Source: Fulvitalea axinellae
GTDB lineage: Bacteria > Bacteroidota > Bacteroidia > Cytophagales > Cyclobacteriaceae
Reading direction: 5' to 3'
NCBI RefSeq assembly: GCF_036492835.1
Contig: NZ_AP025314.1
Location: 2,708,010 to 2,772,009 of the forward strand
Length of the DNA: 64,000 nt
A model generated the notes under the pieces. The model was not told the DNA's origin, searched no databases, and worked only from the letters and a program-made list of their open reading frames with translations. Positions within the stretch are counted from its first letter, which is position 1. Each line of letters starts with the position of its first letter. Below, piece by piece: positions 34,694-44,363 of this stretch. The translations under genes and the position numbers were made by a program.

Positions 34694-37297
34694 CTAGAAC
34701 AGGCCCAGCTGATCTTTTTCTTTTTTGGTTCCCTTTGCAGATTTATCCAACTCCACTACATCGCCAGTCGAGTAAGAACCCTTGTCCGTTTTCTTACTTT
34801 CCAGCAATGTCGCTTTCTTGATCTTGCCCATTCCCAACTTATTGCCGATCGCTTTCCAGCCTTTCACGGAATCAAGCAGGTCAAAATCATAAACGTTCGT
34901 ACTTACCTTACGGGTTCCTTGCGGTGTGTAGCTTAGCTCCACCTGTGGCGAGCGGTCCGTAGTAGCCACAACCAATTTGGTCGATCGGGCATCGTTGACG
35001 AATTTGAAGCGCTTGTTGAGTGTTGTAGTCTCGATATTGAAACGCTTCACGTAATGGAACTTCGTCTCGCCATCGTAATAGATGGTCGAAAGGATCGTAT
35101 GCGGATCAAATTTCTCGATCAACATCAAGTCTTTCACCTCATAACGATTGGTGAGCTCGTAAGTGGTAAGCTCGTAAGAACCGTCTTTGTATACGGCCAA
35201 AACTTTTTCGTCTGAGAATGTCCCGAGTAGGCGTCCCCTACCGTCGTTGTTGAGTCGGCCAACCAAATCGTCGAACCAGATGCTAACGCCTCCCAAGGTC
35301 GAAACGCCTTCGGAAGTTTTCGTAATTCCGTTTTTACGGATCGGATACTTGGTCAGGATATTTCCGGCAACCCCTCTGCCCTTGACTTCCAGATCAGCGA
35401 AATCGAAGTCCAAGTTCTTTTGCTTGGCTCCACAACCGGCCGTAAGCTTCACGTTGATGCGCTCGGCCTCTCCGTTGGCATTCGCCGAGAAGTAAAGGAC
35501 TCTGGATTTCTGCCCGCCCTTGATCAATTCGTATTCGCGATCGCGCGTTACGGTCAGGATCTGGAAACGCTTCCACATGGCGCATTTTTTATCCGCATTG
35601 AGATAAACCATGTTGAAAACTTTCCGCTCGTCGTTGCGGCGGAAAACCTCCACGTGAATGATGTCTTTGCCTACGAATACCTTGTCCGCATTTTTGGTGA
35701 CCACGCAACGTCCGTCGGCGCGGAACACCAAGATATCGTCGATATCGGAGCAATCGCAAACGAATTCGTCTTTCTTCAAGCCGGTTCCCACAAAACCTTC
35801 CGTACGGTTCACATACAGTTTGGCGTTGTTGGCTGCAACGGCATTGGCCTGAATAGTCTCGAAATTCGCGATCTCGGTCTTACGCTCCTTGCCTTTTCCG
35901 TACTTCTTGATGAGGTTACGGTAATAGGCCACCGCATAATCGATAATATTCGCCAAGTGATGTTCGACTTCCTCTAGCTCGGCGCTGAGTTTGTTCATCA
36001 GCTCGTCGGCCTTGAAGCTGTCAAACTTCGAGATCCGCTTTATCTTGATTTCTGTCAGGCGAACAATATCCTCTTCGGTAATATCACGGTAGAAATCCGG
36101 CTTGTAAGGCTCCAGCCCCTTATCGATAGTCTGGATTACAGCCTCCCAAGTCTCGCATTCCTCAATGTCCCGATAAATCCGATTCTCGATAAATATTTTT
36201 TCAAGAGAAGAGAAAAGAAGTTTCTCTTTCAGCTCCGCTCTTCTAATTTCAAGTTCACGGGTCAACAACTCGACCGTCTGCTCATTCGAACGCTTCAGGA
36301 TATCCGTCACCGTCATGAACATCGGTTTCTCATCGACAATCACGCAAGCGTTCGGCGAAATCGAAACCTCACAGTCCGTAAAGGCGTAAAGCGCATCGAT
36401 GACCACGTCCGGTTGCTGGTTCGGCGCAATGGAAATCTGGATTTCCACGTCTTTGGCCGTGTTATCGACCACGCGTTTCACCTTGATCTTGCCTTTGTCA
36501 TTGGCCTTGATTATCGAATCGATAATCGAGCTGGTAGTGGTTCCGTAAGGAATTTCGCGAACGACAAGCGTTTTCTTGTCCTCCACCTCTATTTTGGAAC
36601 GCACGCGCACTTTTCCTCCGCGTTGTCCGTCGTTATAATCGGAAACGTCAATTTGTCCGCCCGTCAGGAAATCCGGATAAACGGCCACTTTCCTGTTCCT
36701 CAACAAATCGACAGACGCTTTCAGCAACTCCACAAAGTTGTGCGGAAGCACTTTGGTAGAAAGTCCTACGGCGATACCTTCCACGCCTTGGGCCAAAAGC
36801 AACGGAAATTTCACCGGCAAAGCCACCGGCTCATTTTTCCTTCCGTCGTAAGACAGTTGCCACTCGGTGGTTTGGGGATTGAACAACACCTCTCCCGCAA
36901 ACTTCGAAAGGCGCGCCTCAATATACCTTGGCGCAGCCGCCCTGTCTCCCGTCCGGACATCGCCCCAGTTACCTTGCGTCTCGATCAGCAGATCTTTTTG
37001 CCCAAGGTTAGTGATAGCGTCACCGATCGATGCATCGCCGTGCGGGTGATACTGCATCGTGTGACCGATGATGTTGGCCACCTTGTTGAAGCGCCCGTCG
37101 TCCATCTCCTTCATGGAGTGCATAATCCGGCGCTGTACGGGCTTGAAGCCGTCGTTGATTCCCGGAACGGCGCGTTCCAGGATCACATAGGAGGCATAGT
37201 CCATGAACCAGTCCTGAAACATGTCGTTCAGCGAGACGGCGTCATGGATTGTTTCCTCGTTGTTATATTCTTCGGATGAATTTTGGTTCTCTTCCAT
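34694..37297 (-). CDS. parC: DNA topoisomerase IV subunit A (ParC)
   Basis: 867 residues. Winged-helix breakage-reunion domain with the catalytic Tyr125 in GDRAAAPRYIEARLS. The quinolone-determining region HPHGDASIGDAI is at 84-95, with Ser90 unmutated. Then come the tower/coiled-coil region (KLSAELEEVEHHLANIIDYA) and a C-terminal beta-pinwheel (GTGLKKDEFVCDCSDIDDILVF...). The gyrase-type GyrA box was not seen, and pairing with a parE-type gene 47 bp upstream favours Topo IV over gyrase. Role: ATP-driven decatenation of daughter chromosomes with ParE. Confidence 0.93.
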   Translation of the reverse strand: MEENQNSSEEYNNEETIHDAVSLNDMFQDWFMDYASYVILERAVPGINDGFKPVQRRIMHSMKEMDDGRFNKVANIIGHTMQYHPHGDASIGDAITNLGQKDLLIETQGNWGDVRTGDRAAAPRYIEARLSKFAGEVLFNPQTTEWQLSYDGRKNEPVALPVKFPLLLAQGVEGIAVGLSTKVLPHNFVELLKASVDLLRNRKVAVYPDFLTGGQIDVSDYNDGQRGGKVRVRSKIEVEDKKTLVVREIPYGTTTSSIIDSIIKANDKGKIKVKRVVDNTAKDVEIQISIAPNQQPDVVIDALYAFTDCEVSISPNACVIVDEKPMFMTVTDILKRSNEQTVELLTRELEIRRAELKEKLLFSSLEKIFIENRIYRDIEECETWEAVIQTIDKGLEPYKPDFYRDITEEDIVRLTEIKIKRISKFDSFKADELMNKLSAELEEVEHHLANIIDYAVAYYRNLIKKYGKGKERKTEIANFETIQANAVAANNAKLYVNRTEGFVGTGLKKDEFVCDCSDIDDILVFRADGRCVVTKNADKVFVGKDIIHVEVFRRNDERKVFNMVYLNADKKCAMWKRFQILTVTRDREYELIKGGQKSRVLYFSANANGEAERINVKLTAGCGAKQKNLDFDFADLEVKGRGVAGNILTKYPIRKNGITKTSEGVSTLGGVSIWFDDLVGRLNNDGRGRLLGTFSDEKVLAVYKDGSYELTTYELTNRYEVKDLMLIEKFDPHTILSTIYYDGETKFHYVKRFNIETTTLNKRFKFVNDARSTKLVVATTDRSPQVELSYTPQGTRKVSTNVYDFDLLDSVKGWKAIGNKLGMGKIKKATLLESKKTDKGSYSTGDVVELDKSAKGTKKEKDQLGLF

Positions 37298-37344
37298 TTG
37301 ATCTCTCCAGCAAAAAAACTAACACGAAAAGCGAATCCGCCCTG

Positions 37345-39207
37345 TCAGGCTTCTTCCTCCACCAAATCTTTTTCCACTTTCAGGTTATCGATGATAAAGC
37401 CTTGTCGCTTAGGCGTATTCTTGCCCATGTAGAAAGTCAGAACATCTTTGATCGATGTGTCTTTCTTCAGAATCACGGGCTCCAAACGGATATCATCATT
37501 GATAAAACCTCCGAATTCGTCAGGCGAAATCTCACCCAAACCTTTGAATCGCGTGATTTCCGGCTTGCCTCCCAACGATTTCACCGCTTTCATTTTCTCT
37601 TCCTCGCTATAGCAATAGTGGGTTTTCTTCTTGTTTCTCACCCTGAAAAGAGGCGTCTCAAGAATAAAAAGGTGCCCTTGCTTCACCAAATCCGGGAAGA
37701 ACTGCAGGAAGAAAGTCATCAACAGCAAACGGATGTGCATACCGTCCACGTCGGCATCAGTGGCGATAATCACTTTGCGGTAGCGCAAGCCTTCCAATCC
37801 GTCCTCAATATTCAAGGCGTGTTGCAACAAGTTGAATTCCTCGTTTTCATACACCACCTTTTTGGTAAGGTTGAAAGTGTTAAGCGGTTTTCCCCTCAAG
37901 CTAAATACCGCTTGCGTCTGCACATCGCGCGCTTTGGTGATCGACCCGCTGGCCGAGTCGCCCTCCGTAAGGAAAATCATGGTGTCCTCAGCCGATTTCG
38001 ATTTGGCGTTATTGAAGTGCTGACGGCAATCGCGAAGTTTCTTGTTATGCAGATTGGCTTTCTTGGCCCTTTCGTTCGCAAGTTTCTTTATGCCCGAAAT
38101 CTCCTTCCGCTCCCTCTCCGACTGCAAAATTCGCTTACGCAAAGCTTCGGCCGTATCAGGATTCTTGTGCAGATAATCGTCAAGCTCTTTCTTTACGAAA
38201 TCATTAACGAAAGCGCGCATTGTAGGGCCATCCGGACCTACGGCTTGCGAGCCGAGTTTGGTTTTGGTCTGCGACTCAAAAACCGGCTCCATAACCCTAA
38301 CCGAAACCGCCGCAACTATAGCGGAACGGACATCGGCAGCGTCGAAGTTTTTATCGTAAAATTCCCTAACGGTCTTCACCAAAGCTTCTCTCAGCGCCTG
38401 CTGGTGCGTTCCGCCTTGGGTAGTGTATTGGCCGTTTACAAAAGAATAATATTCCTCTCCGTATTGGTTTCCGTGCGTCATGGCGATTTCTATATCGTCG
38501 CCACGCAGATGAATCACGGGATAGCGGACTTGCTCCATATTGGTTTTGCGGGTCAGCAAATCCAACAGGCCGTCCTTTGAGTGGTATTTCACTCCGTTGA
38601 ACATCACGGACAAGCCGGCGTTCAAGAAAGCGTAATTCCAAATCTGGTCTTCCAGATATTGGGGAATAAACCTGAAATTCTTGAAAACACTGTTGTCGGG
38701 CTCGAAAACGATTCGCGTACCGTTTCCTTCGTCGGTTGGCTCTATCGCACTTTCCTCGATCAGTTCGCCCCTATTAAATTTGGCCCACTTGGTTTTTCCG
38801 TCGCGGAAAGCCTGTACTTTGAAATATGTGGAAAGGGCGTTCACTGCCTTCGTACCCACACCGTTCAAACCTACTGACTTTTGGAAAGCCTTCGAATCGT
38901 ACTTTCCGCCCGTATTGATTTTCGATACGCAATCCACCACTTTTCCCAGCGGGATACCGCGTCCGTAATCCCGAACCACAACCCGGTGGTCCGTAATTTT
39001 TATCTCGATTTTATCGCCATGGCCCATCACGTACTCGTCGATACTGTTATCGACGATCTCCTTGACCAACACGTAAATACCGTCATCTTGGGCCGACCCG
39101 TCGCCCAATTTACCGATATACATACCGGGCCTCAGCCTGATATGCTCCTTCCAGTCCAGCGACCGGATACTGTCTTCCGTATAAGTTGCCTCTACTTTCT
39201 TAGCCAT
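37345..39207 (-). CDS. parE: DNA topoisomerase IV subunit B (ParE)
   Basis: 620 residues, the short length typical of ParE. GHKL ATPase domain: [10 protein letters not shown] with Glu50 and Asn54, DYGRGIP, and the lid [16 protein letters not shown]. The transducer domain follows, with QTKTKLGS. The TOPRIM motif [11 protein letters not shown] and [15 protein letters not shown] bind the catalytic Mg ions. The C-terminal segment includes [13 protein letters not shown]. It forms the A2B2 Topo IV with ParC. It precedes parC by 47 bp and follows a small membrane-protein gene by 48 bp, so the three are likely one operon. Confidence 0.94.
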   Translation of the reverse strand: MAKKVEATYTEDSIRSLDWKEHIRLRPGMYIGKLGDGSAQDDGIYVLVKEIVDNSIDEYVMGHGDKIEIKITDHRVVVRDYGRGIPLGKVVDCVSKINTGGKYDSKAFQKSVGLNGVGTKAVNALSTYFKVQAFRDGKTKWAKFNRGELIEESAIEPTDEGNGTRIVFEPDNSVFKNFRFIPQYLEDQIWNYAFLNAGLSVMFNGVKYHSKDGLLDLLTRKTNMEQVRYPVIHLRGDDIEIAMTHGNQYGEEYYSFVNGQYTTQGGTHQQALREALVKTVREFYDKNFDAADVRSAIVAAVSVRVMEPVFESQTKTKLGSQAVGPDGPTMRAFVNDFVKKELDDYLHKNPDTAEALRKRILQSERERKEISGIKKLANERAKKANLHNKKLRDCRQHFNNAKSKSAEDTMIFLTEGDSASGSITKARDVQTQAVFSLRGKPLNTFNLTKKVVYENEEFNLLQHALNIEDGLEGLRYRKVIIATDADVDGMHIRLLLMTFFLQFFPDLVKQGHLFILETPLFRVRNKKKTHYCYSEEEKMKAVKSLGGKPEITRFKGLGEISPDEFGGFINDDIRLEPVILKKDTSIKDVLTFYMGKNTPKRQGFIIDNLKVEKDLVEEEA

Positions 39208-39255
39208 ATATGATCAGTCTCTGCGCTTCCGAAATAAGTTGCCGTACGTCTATTC

Positions 39256-39705
39256 TTACCGTTTCCTCAAAGCAGTCAAAAGCCAAACAACACCCACACC
39301 GAAGAGCGCAGGTACGCCGTAAGCCAAAAACGAAATCCTCTCGAAAAACGGGGTAGTCGTTACGTTAAGGCCCGCCAGCACCACCAAGGAAATGCACATG
39401 ATCAGGTTTACAAGGCCGTTAAACACGAATACCCAACCCGACAACGCTTCTATAAAAGCGGGCTTGCTTTGCCTGACTGGGGAGTTAGACAATGTTCTCC
39501 CAAAAAAATAAAACGTGACATTCGCCACGAAGATAAACAATAAGCTCCCGTAAAAAAACTGGCTTTTACTAACGTAATCCGTAATTTTCCCCGCGCCGTC
39601 CACGTTTATCCCAACTTCATATGGCATAAATCCGTAAACGGACAACAGGACCACCACAGTCAACAACAGCGTAATTCCCCAAAAAAAGGAATGCATCTTA
39701 TTCAT
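39256..39705 (-). CDS. Small membrane protein, first gene of the parEC unit
   Basis: 149 residues with four predicted membrane helices (about 8-28, 48-68, 90-112 and 122-143). The first loop, YGFMPYEVGINVDGAGKITDYVSK, resembles the DUF1648-type PxHxxxxGxxD loop only loosely. No function can be assigned. It lies 48 bp upstream of parE in the same direction, and probably shares its promoter in the divergent spacer 39706-39838. Confidence 0.72.
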   Translation of the reverse strand: MNKMHSFFWGITLLLTVVVLLSVYGFMPYEVGINVDGAGKITDYVSKSQFFYGSLLFIFVANVTFYFFGRTLSNSPVRQSKPAFIEALSGWVFVFNGLVNLIMCISLVVLAGLNVTTTPFFERISFLAYGVPALFGVGVVWLLTALRKR

Positions 39706-39838
39706 ATCTCGGCTCTATGATATTTAAATTTTCCCTACATCCCGGAACTTTTCCCGGATTCCGTCTAGAAAATTAAAAAATCACGGACCCGAATACAAAA
39801 TTCCGCCTACATACTTTTTTCATATAAAAGCCACAGCT

Positions 39839-40102
39839 ATGGGATACATGGGATTCGGAATGAGCAAAGGAGCCAATTCCGCCAGACCAAATCAAGCCTT
39901 TGAAAGCACCTCCGATTACAGGTCAGCTCCATCAAAACATAAGCATAAGAAACCGTCAAAACCTTCGCCTACAGACCCGTCCGTTCTGGCCAAAATCCGT
40001 GAAGACGCCGTAAAAGCGAACCGTAAACGTCTTCTTACCAAAATCGCCTTGTTCTCGCTTATTTCTTTTTCCCTGATACTCTTTTTCTATTTCGTGTCGT
40101 AA
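39839..40102 (+). CDS. Small hypothetical protein with C-terminal membrane anchor
   Basis: 87 residues. It starts MGYMGFGMSKGANS; the middle is basic, Lys/Ser/Pro-rich and probably disordered. A single hydrophobic helix covers residues 66-85, close to the C-terminus (tail-anchor layout). Short Gly/Met-starting proteins of this kind recur in Bacteroidota, but I know no function. It is the first of three small co-oriented genes; the gap to the next is 26 bp. Confidence 0.6.
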   Translation: MGYMGFGMSKGANSARPNQAFESTSDYRSAPSKHKHKKPSKPSPTDPSVLAKIREDAVKANRKRLLTKIALFSLISFSLILFFYFVS

Positions 40103-40128
40103 ATTCACGACTCGAAAAAACAGCCTCT

Positions 40129-40503
40129 ATGAGAAAATCAATCCTAGCGACGCTAATCGCACTATCTGCGTGCGCATGCCAAAGCGAAAAGAAAATACCG
40201 GGCTTTGACTCCGCTTCTTGGAAATCGGACAAAAAAGGATGCGACGGCATTCGCCTTCAACAGGCCGACAGCCTAATCAAATACCGGAACGAGGTTAAGG
40301 GGATGACCGTTGACCAAGTTCAAAAGGTAATGGGCCTTCCGAATTCGTCCGAACTTATCAGACGAGACCAGCAATACTACATCTACACGCTCTCGCCCGC
40401 CAAGACTTGTCCGAACTTTAAGAAAGGCGGAAAGAAGCTTTCGCTGAGGCTTAGATTCAATTCCATCGGCACTGTTAACGAACTCACGATTACGTCTCGC
40501 TAA
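40129..40503 (+). CDS. Small lipoprotein with SmpA/BamE-like region
   Basis: 124 residues. A lipoprotein signal ends in ALSACAC (Cys15 or Cys17). The mature domain has VKGMTVDQVQKVMGLPNSSELIRRDQQYYIYTL and LRLRFNSIGTVNELTI. The G-M-T-x-x-Q-V-x-x-x-M-G-x-P pattern followed by two strands is that of the SmpA/BamE/OmlA fold. It is probably an outer-membrane-attached lipoprotein in the periplasm. Whether it works with the Bam complex is unknown; several unrelated lipoproteins share this fold. Confidence 0.72.
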   Translation: MRKSILATLIALSACACQSEKKIPGFDSASWKSDKKGCDGIRLQQADSLIKYRNEVKGMTVDQVQKVMGLPNSSELIRRDQQYYIYTLSPAKTCPNFKKGGKKLSLRLRFNSIGTVNELTITSR

Positions 40504-40617
40504 GGCTAATTCGGCGTATTCCGAACGAAAGTCGGTCATCGCTGTTTCTTGATAAGATGCTATATAGCTCAAACAAGCTTTCGCATCTATGTTCAAGAAA
40601 CAAAACGCCAGCTTGAC

Positions 40618-40929
40618 ATGCGTATCAAATTCAGAATAGAGAAAAAGAAAGTCGTAAAGTGCGTATATCCTGAAATCAGCATCGACACCAACGACTACCC
40701 GGAACTCAAAGGCTTAGACTCGGGCCAACTTCGCCACCGTATAGCGAAATACCTGGACGAAATGCCCGCCACCGACAACCAATACGACAGCCTTTGGGAA
40801 CAGGCCAAGGCCGGTATGAAGGAATTTGACATGGATCCGGACAACGAGGAATTGGAAGTGTTTATCCACCTTGACGATGAGGACGGCCCCGCTTCCGACT
40901 TCTCGGAAGACGATATAATCACACCGTAA
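40618..40929 (+). CDS. Small acidic hypothetical protein
   Basis: 103 residues from the ATG at 40618, which begins the compact part MRIKFRIEKKKVVKCVYPEI; the frame is open to 40549 but those residues overlap a low-complexity leader. The second half is strongly acidic and ends FIHLDDEDGPASDFSEDDIITP. No domain recognised. It is separated by 114 bp from the lipoprotein and followed by a terminator shared with the convergent fusion gene. Confidence 0.65.
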   Translation: MRIKFRIEKKKVVKCVYPEISIDTNDYPELKGLDSGQLRHRIAKYLDEMPATDNQYDSLWEQAKAGMKEFDMDPDNEELEVFIHLDDEDGPASDFSEDDIITP

Positions 40930-40938
40930 AAAAACTAT

Positions 40939-40970
40939 GGGCGCTCTGAACATTCCAGGCGCCCGTTTTT
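40939..40970 (+). terminator. Terminator between convergent genes
   Basis: Stem GGGCGC / GCGCCC (40939-40944 / 40959-40964) followed by GTTTTTTA, with an A-run ahead of it. It can serve the convergent gene ending at 40973. Confidence 0.75.
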
Positions 40971-40972
40971 TA

Positions 40973-41722
40973 TTATCTCTCAGGTAATTTTCTCGGCGGA
41001 ACAATACCGAAAATCGCCTTAGCCTTTTCCAACAAAGCTTTCTCTGAAGAATCGCCCATTCTCATAAAACCGACCAGATTTTTAGCTTGTTGCGGTTTAT
41101 GCTCTTTCAAATACGCCATAAATTCCCGGGCCTCGTTAGAGTGTCCGTCACCGTGGCCTACCACCAAAAGCTCGTCGGCATCGGAGACGCACTCCGCCAA
41201 ACGCTCGAAAAAATACGGATCCTTTGGCGCTTGCTGTCCCTTGAAATGTTCCGGCTGAAAATCCGCTTCCGTTTTTTTATGATGCTGACGCCTTCTGAAT
41301 CCGTCCCAGTCCCTCGGCTCAAGGCAGATTGCGTTGTTCTCGTTACCCAAACGGTAAACTTTGCTCTCGTGTCCAGCGCAAACCACCACAATTTTGCAAT
41401 CATCAAGCTCCACCGTACTTTCGGTAAACTCCGCCATAGTCTCGTGATCGGGATGAACATCGTGACGCAACAAAAACTCACGGATCTTCTGCAAATCCGC
41501 CCCTTCCATCAACTTCTCGTTTGCGGGATGTTCTAACTGAAAATCATCACGGTCGTAGATAACGCTTACTTGCCGCATGTCTTTCATGTCTTTGCGGACA
41601 TCCTTCTCGTGGATTCTCGCACCCAAAGAATGAAACATTCCCTCCACGGCATACCACGGAAGCTCCCCGTCCATCGGACGCTGAAATATCTTCTCTAATG
41701 TTCGAAACGTTTTCCGGTTCAT
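40973..41722 (-). CDS. Fusion of HicA-like domain with eRF1-like ('translational machinery') domain
   Basis: 249 residues. Residues 1-92 (RKTFRTLEKIFQRPMDGELPWYAVEGMFHSLGARI ... FQLEHPANEKLMEGADLQKIREFLLRHDV) follow the small HicA-like proteins of about 90 residues, including the His-Pro pair (65-66) and the C-terminal REFL helix. Residues 105-245 resemble the short bacterial eRF1-domain-like proteins: CKIVVVCAGHESKVYRL, HHK at 147-149, DPYFFERLAECVSDADELLVVGHGDG, and AREFMAYLKEHKPQQAKNLVGF. Both halves are assigned by eye. Inferred role: an RNA- or ribosome-associated factor. No HicB-like antitoxin gene is adjacent, so a toxin role is not supported. A single gene. Confidence 0.68.
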   Translation of the reverse strand: MNRKTFRTLEKIFQRPMDGELPWYAVEGMFHSLGARIHEKDVRKDMKDMRQVSVIYDRDDFQLEHPANEKLMEGADLQKIREFLLRHDVHPDHETMAEFTESTVELDDCKIVVVCAGHESKVYRLGNENNAICLEPRDWDGFRRRQHHKKTEADFQPEHFKGQQAPKDPYFFERLAECVSDADELLVVGHGDGHSNEAREFMAYLKEHKPQQAKNLVGFMRMGDSSEKALLEKAKAIFGIVPPRKLPER

Positions 41723-41966
41723 AACTATTCGGTTTTAGATTCCATTTTCTTTTTTGCGCTCTCAAGCCACAAAAACTTCTCTCTCCACCCTAACAGGGTT
41801 CCTTTTCTAACCCGATCGATTCGCTCTTTGTTAGCCAATTAAATATTCCGGCCAGCCATATACGTTTCAATCGTAAGCGTCGGTTCCAAAAACAACACAA
41901 CAAGCCTCGACGTAGAGAATCACATAAAAATCACCTCTTATGCGTGGCTTTTCAAAAAGCGCCTTT

Positions 41967-41974
41967 TATATTTG
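41967..41974 (+). promoter_or_regulatory. -7 promoter element of the B12 locus
   Basis: TATATTTG, a full TAnnTTTG match. The expected start of transcription is near 41981, exactly where the cobalamin riboswitch begins. The -33 element is weak. Confidence 0.65.
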
Positions 41975-41980
41975 CGTTGT

Positions 41981-42135
41981 CACGGTTCCGAAAGGATTAA
42001 TAGGGAATTTTAATAGCTGTACCCGCAACCGTAAGTCCGATACATGATTATCTCCCACCCCTTTGCCACTGCCAACTGCGGCGGGAAGGCCAGAGATAAT
42101 TGGACAAGCCGGGAGACCTGCCTGACGAGCCACAA
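41981..42135 (+). ncRNA. Cobalamin (adenosylcobalamin) riboswitch
   Basis: All conserved blocks occur in order: GGTTCC...GGATTAATAGGGAA at the 5' side, CCCGCAACCGTAAGTCC, GCCACTGCC, GCGGGAAGGC, GGACAAGCC, and the B12 box AGCCGGGAGACCTGCC at 42107-42122. It would bind B12 and shut down the downstream uptake genes. A hairpin GGCTCCG...CGGAGC (42229-42258) about 80 bp before the first start codon may be part of the expression platform. Confidence 0.96.
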
Positions 42136-42341
42136 TTACGTTCCGCTCGGGTTTTAGCGCTACGTAATGAAGCCACGATTACTGTAACACACATTTCAGT
42201 CTTCCTTTAAAGACCAATTTTGTGTTTCGGCTCCGAAACTGCGCATGGCGTCCGGAGCACTCTATTTCCCATGCAAAAAGGACCTTTCAGCCCGGCCGGA
42301 TGAATGGACCCTGAAATTCTTATGTCCAAAAAGTTTTACAA

Positions 42342-43928
42342 ATGAAAAATTTTAGAAGCCTGTTGGGGCTGTTCGCATTACTTTTTATCGGCCTTACTGC
42401 CTGCGACAATGACGACGACATTATCACCCCGGATATTTCCGGCGGCACTTACACGGCCTTTCTTGAGGAATCCACAACACTAAAACCTGATGTAAGCCCC
42501 ACAGACGGCATGACATTCAAATGGTTTGACATCGAGAAAAAACTTCTGTCCGAGACGCTAGAATACACTTTCACGCCTGACAAAACCGGCACTTTCAAGT
42601 ACATTTTCCACGCTACCAGACTGGAACAAACCGCCATCGACACATTTACGGTTATCGTCAAGCACCCTACGCCTAGCGTATCGCTCAATATCGAGTCTTT
42701 CAAAGGCTTCCAGCACGGATTTCCTGTAAAACTAGAGGCCTCGGTGTTCAAGTACGACAAAGACACCGAAATGACTTGGAGCCTCAACGGCGAAGATATC
42801 GGCAAAGGTAAAACGCTTGATTTCGACGCTGAGGGCACAGGTGTTTTCACCGTCACCTTTACCGCCCGCAACCCAAGTATCGCCATTTCGGAGAGCGTAA
42901 CCATCGAAAAGCTCTCTTACACTGACAACGGCACGCTTGTAGTAAACGAAGGTTGGTTTGGGCACGAACCCGGCAACCTGAACTATTGGATGAAAGATTC
43001 CAGCAGATTCTCATACAGGGTTTTCAAGAAAATTAATCCCGAAAAGAATCTCGGCGTCACTTCGCAAGCGGGTGTTTTGCACGACGGGAAAGTCTACATC
43101 ATGTCCAAGCAAGCGCCTCAGCTCGTCGTGCTTGACGCCGCTACATTGAAATATCTGAACGAAATCGACGTATTTACAGGCAACAAATACTCATACGCCC
43201 ATCACTTTGTAGGCGTGGACGCTAACAAAGGCTTCCTTAGCTCTGCGGACGGCGTTTATCCCGTCAACCTTACGGACCTTTCTGTCGGTGACAAAATTGA
43301 AGGCATTTCCGCCGGAGGCATCATGAAACTCTCAGGCGGGAAAGTGTTCGTTCAAGGAGTCTCTGGCGAGAGCAAAAAAATATTCGTCCTTGACGCTAAC
43401 GCGGGCACTTTGGCCAACACCGTGGATATTTCCGGCGCCGTAGCCGGGCTCGACATTGACGCCGACGGCAATGTTTGGGTTGGCGCAGGAGAGAAATTGA
43501 TAAAAATCAACGCTTCCGATCTCACAACCCAAGAGAAAACCCTTCCCGAAGATGTCACCATCAAAAACGGGTGGGTATGGGACGCCGGCGCGCTTACCAC
43601 CTCCAAGACCGAAAGCGCCGTCTTCTTCAAGAGCGGAAAAAAACTTTACAAATATGTTCCCGCCGACAGCGAAACAGCTGAGCTGACCGCTATCCTTGAC
43701 CTGACCGACATGGTAAGCAACAACTTCTATAACGGAGGCGTTAAGGCCCACCCTACCACAGGCAACATTTATGTAAATGCGGTCAAGAGCGGATGGGGCA
43801 ACAATTACAAACAAAACGGCATGTATGTTCGCTCCTCGGCAGGCGCAAACATCCTTACTTACAACTACGGTGGAACCGAAGCCGACAACTCGTTCTTCTA
43901 CTTCCCCGCAGACTTCGTGTTCTTATAA
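42342..43928 (+). CDS. B12-locus surface lipoprotein, PKD-like domains plus DUF5074/BtuG-type beta-propeller
   Basis: 528 residues. Lipoprotein signal with LTAC; Cys21 is followed by DNDDD, an acidic surface-export-like start. Residues about 30-195 are two immunoglobulin/PKD-like domains (TFKWFDIEKKLLSETLEYTFTPDKTGTFKYIF; MTWSLNGEDIGKG...GVFTVTFTARN). Residues 200-528 are a beta-propeller opening with DNGTLVVNEGWFGHEPGNLNYW, the Bacteroidota (DUF5074) pattern to which BtuG belongs. BtuG proteins bind B12 at the surface and pass it to BtuB. First gene behind the B12 riboswitch, so B12 capture is a strong inference; affinity is unproven. Confidence 0.88.
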   Translation: MKNFRSLLGLFALLFIGLTACDNDDDIITPDISGGTYTAFLEESTTLKPDVSPTDGMTFKWFDIEKKLLSETLEYTFTPDKTGTFKYIFHATRLEQTAIDTFTVIVKHPTPSVSLNIESFKGFQHGFPVKLEASVFKYDKDTEMTWSLNGEDIGKGKTLDFDAEGTGVFTVTFTARNPSIAISESVTIEKLSYTDNGTLVVNEGWFGHEPGNLNYWMKDSSRFSYRVFKKINPEKNLGVTSQAGVLHDGKVYIMSKQAPQLVVLDAATLKYLNEIDVFTGNKYSYAHHFVGVDANKGFLSSADGVYPVNLTDLSVGDKIEGISAGGIMKLSGGKVFVQGVSGESKKIFVLDANAGTLANTVDISGAVAGLDIDADGNVWVGAGEKLIKINASDLTTQEKTLPEDVTIKNGWVWDAGALTTSKTESAVFFKSGKKLYKYVPADSETAELTAILDLTDMVSNNFYNGGVKAHPTTGNIYVNAVKSGWGNNYKQNGMYVRSSAGANILTYNYGGTEADNSFFYFPADFVFL

Positions 43929-44063
43929 TTTAAAACAAAGGGAATAAACGCTGGCTTTTTGTGTCTCACTGCAAATATCTTCACTCGTATCACTCATTAT
44001 TATGAGGCACGAAGCTAGGCTAGCGCAATATGCTTAGAGCAAAAGCACTATTTATTTTATTAA

Positions 44064-44091
44064 GGATCGGGGAAGTCAGGCGCCCCGGTCC
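44064..44091 (+). terminator. Stem-loop in the 435-bp spacer after the first B12-locus gene
   Basis: 9-bp stem GGATCGGGG / CCCCGGTCC (one T-G pair), 10-nt loop, followed by TTTCCC. It may be a partial terminator or an mRNA-processing signal. No second B12 box, ORF or other conserved RNA was found in 43929-44363, apart from a small hairpin near 44300-44320. Confidence 0.5.
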
Positions 44092-44363
44092 TTTCCCGTT
44101 TCCGAAATACCGGAAAACAAAGCCTAAACATAGCGTCAAAGCGACGGTAATTATTTCGCCAAAGCTTCGTCGCCACAATTGCCGGGACATTCAGTGACCA
44201 AACAAGACTTGGCGCACATTTCCCAGCCCATAACTGATGAGCATCATAACCCTGCGGGTTGGTTAATCCATCCGCTTCGATGAAATTTGAATATGGAACA
44301 CCGGACATGCCGGGTTTCACCTTTTTGTTTACGATATATACCTTCTAACACAAGGTTTGGCCT

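Noticed and set aside
37249..38580. 443-codon open frame on the plus strand
   Set aside because: Antisense to parE, which has all GHKL and TOPRIM motifs; the antisense product shows no domain.
43929..44363. Second cobalamin riboswitch before the PKD-like lipoprotein gene
   Set aside because: A GCCGGGACA stretch resembles part of a B12 box, but the full box, the GCCACTG block and the CCGCAACC block are missing.
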